Shown here piece by piece: positions 6,944 to 7,164 of a stretch of 7,164 nt of DNA. Both the position numbers and the translations under genes were made by a program. The notes under the pieces were generated by a model. The model was not told the DNA's origin. It did no database searches and saw only the letters and a program-made list of their open reading frames with translations. Source of the DNA: an uncultured bacterium (GTDB lineage: Bacteria; Bacillota; Clostridia; Lachnospirales; Lachnospiraceae); assembly GCA_946543095.1 (NCBI GenBank), contig CAMNLO010000079.1, forward strand, positions 1 to 7,164, given 5' to 3'. Position 1 is the first letter of the stretch. Each line of letters begins with the position of its first letter.

Positions 6944-7164
6944 ATGGAACAGCGGCTGAAGCATCTTCTGAAGGGCCTTGCGGAAATCATCGCCATCGGG
7001 CTTGCATACACGCTTTTTGTCAGCCTGACGCACCTGTCCATCCCCTGCCCCTTCCGGCTGATCACGGGATTCAGGTGTCCGGGCTGCGGCGTGACGCACT
7101 ACTGCCTTGCAATGCTGCGGCTGGATCTTTCCGCCGCCTTTCGGGCAAATCCCTTTCTCTTCTG
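6944..7164 (+). CDS. DUF2752 family membrane protein (3' end outside window)
   Basis: The first 73 codons of a gene that runs off the right edge. After a short basic start (MEQRLKHLLKG) comes a hydrophobic segment (about 12-32), then the family hallmark CPFRLITGFRCPGCGVTH (35-52) and AFRANPFLF at the edge. The CPxxxxTGxxCPGCGxT pattern with its cysteines is typical of DUF2752, a family of small proteins with a few membrane helices and no established function. An in-frame stop at 6908 and no other canonical start make the ATG at 6944 the best choice. The SD GGAGGA is 13 nt away, which is long. It is divergent from the murG operon, so the two may share the intergenic control region. Confidence 0.85.
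   Translation, partial: MEQRLKHLLKGLAEIIAIGLAYTLFVSLTHLSIPCPFRLITGFRCPGCGVTHYCLAMLRLDLSAAFRANPFLF

Noticed and set aside
6872..7099. 75-codon minus-strand open frame in the divergent region
   Set aside because: It overlaps the DUF2752 coding sequence and its promoter in antisense; low-complexity, charged translation without known motif.

Overview
The window is GC-rich and densely coding. It looks like a chromosome segment from a Clostridia-type Firmicute, most likely Lachnospiraceae. This is inferred from the clostridial style of the MurG sequence (HESDMTPGLANR, SRAGANAICELLALKKPN), the DUF2752 protein, the FLDHMMPGMDG receiver motif, Shine-Dalgarno sites of the AAGGRGG type and a sigma-A style promoter. 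No mobile element, CRISPR array, tRNA or rRNA was seen.

Minus strand, 6774 down to 1: three genes in one tight run. First is murG (6774-5668), the lipid II-forming GlcNAc transferase. Next is a cytosolic GGDEF-EAL protein (5687-4005) with a degenerate GGDNF cyclase motif and an apparently intact EAL phosphodiesterase domain. Last is a very large hybrid sensor kinase (4012 to beyond the left edge) with a signal peptide, about 14 beta-propeller blades, a Y_Y_Y domain, one transmembrane helix, HisKA, HATPase, a receiver and an Hpt domain. The genes overlap by 20 and 8 nt, so they are probably co-transcribed and translationally coupled. The kinase reads open for 1337 codons without a stop and leaves the window inside or just after its Hpt domain.

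Plus strand, 6944 to the right edge: the first 73 codons of a DUF2752 membrane protein, divergent from murG. It has a recognisable promoter (TTGAAT, 18 bp, TATAAT with an extended -10). Its leader can fold into a hairpin whose loop and 3' arm carry the ribosome binding site.

The 169-bp divergent intergenic region (6775-6943) is AT-rich and holds several short inverted repeats that could be operators or leader structure.

Taken together, the operon links a peptidoglycan precursor enzyme, a c-di-GMP degrading enzyme and an envelope-spanning phosphorelay sensor. A working idea, inference only, is that the kinase reads an extracellular (possibly glycan) signal and the three products tie wall synthesis to c-di-GMP turnover. 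The receiver or regulator that takes the phosphate from the Hpt domain is not in this window.
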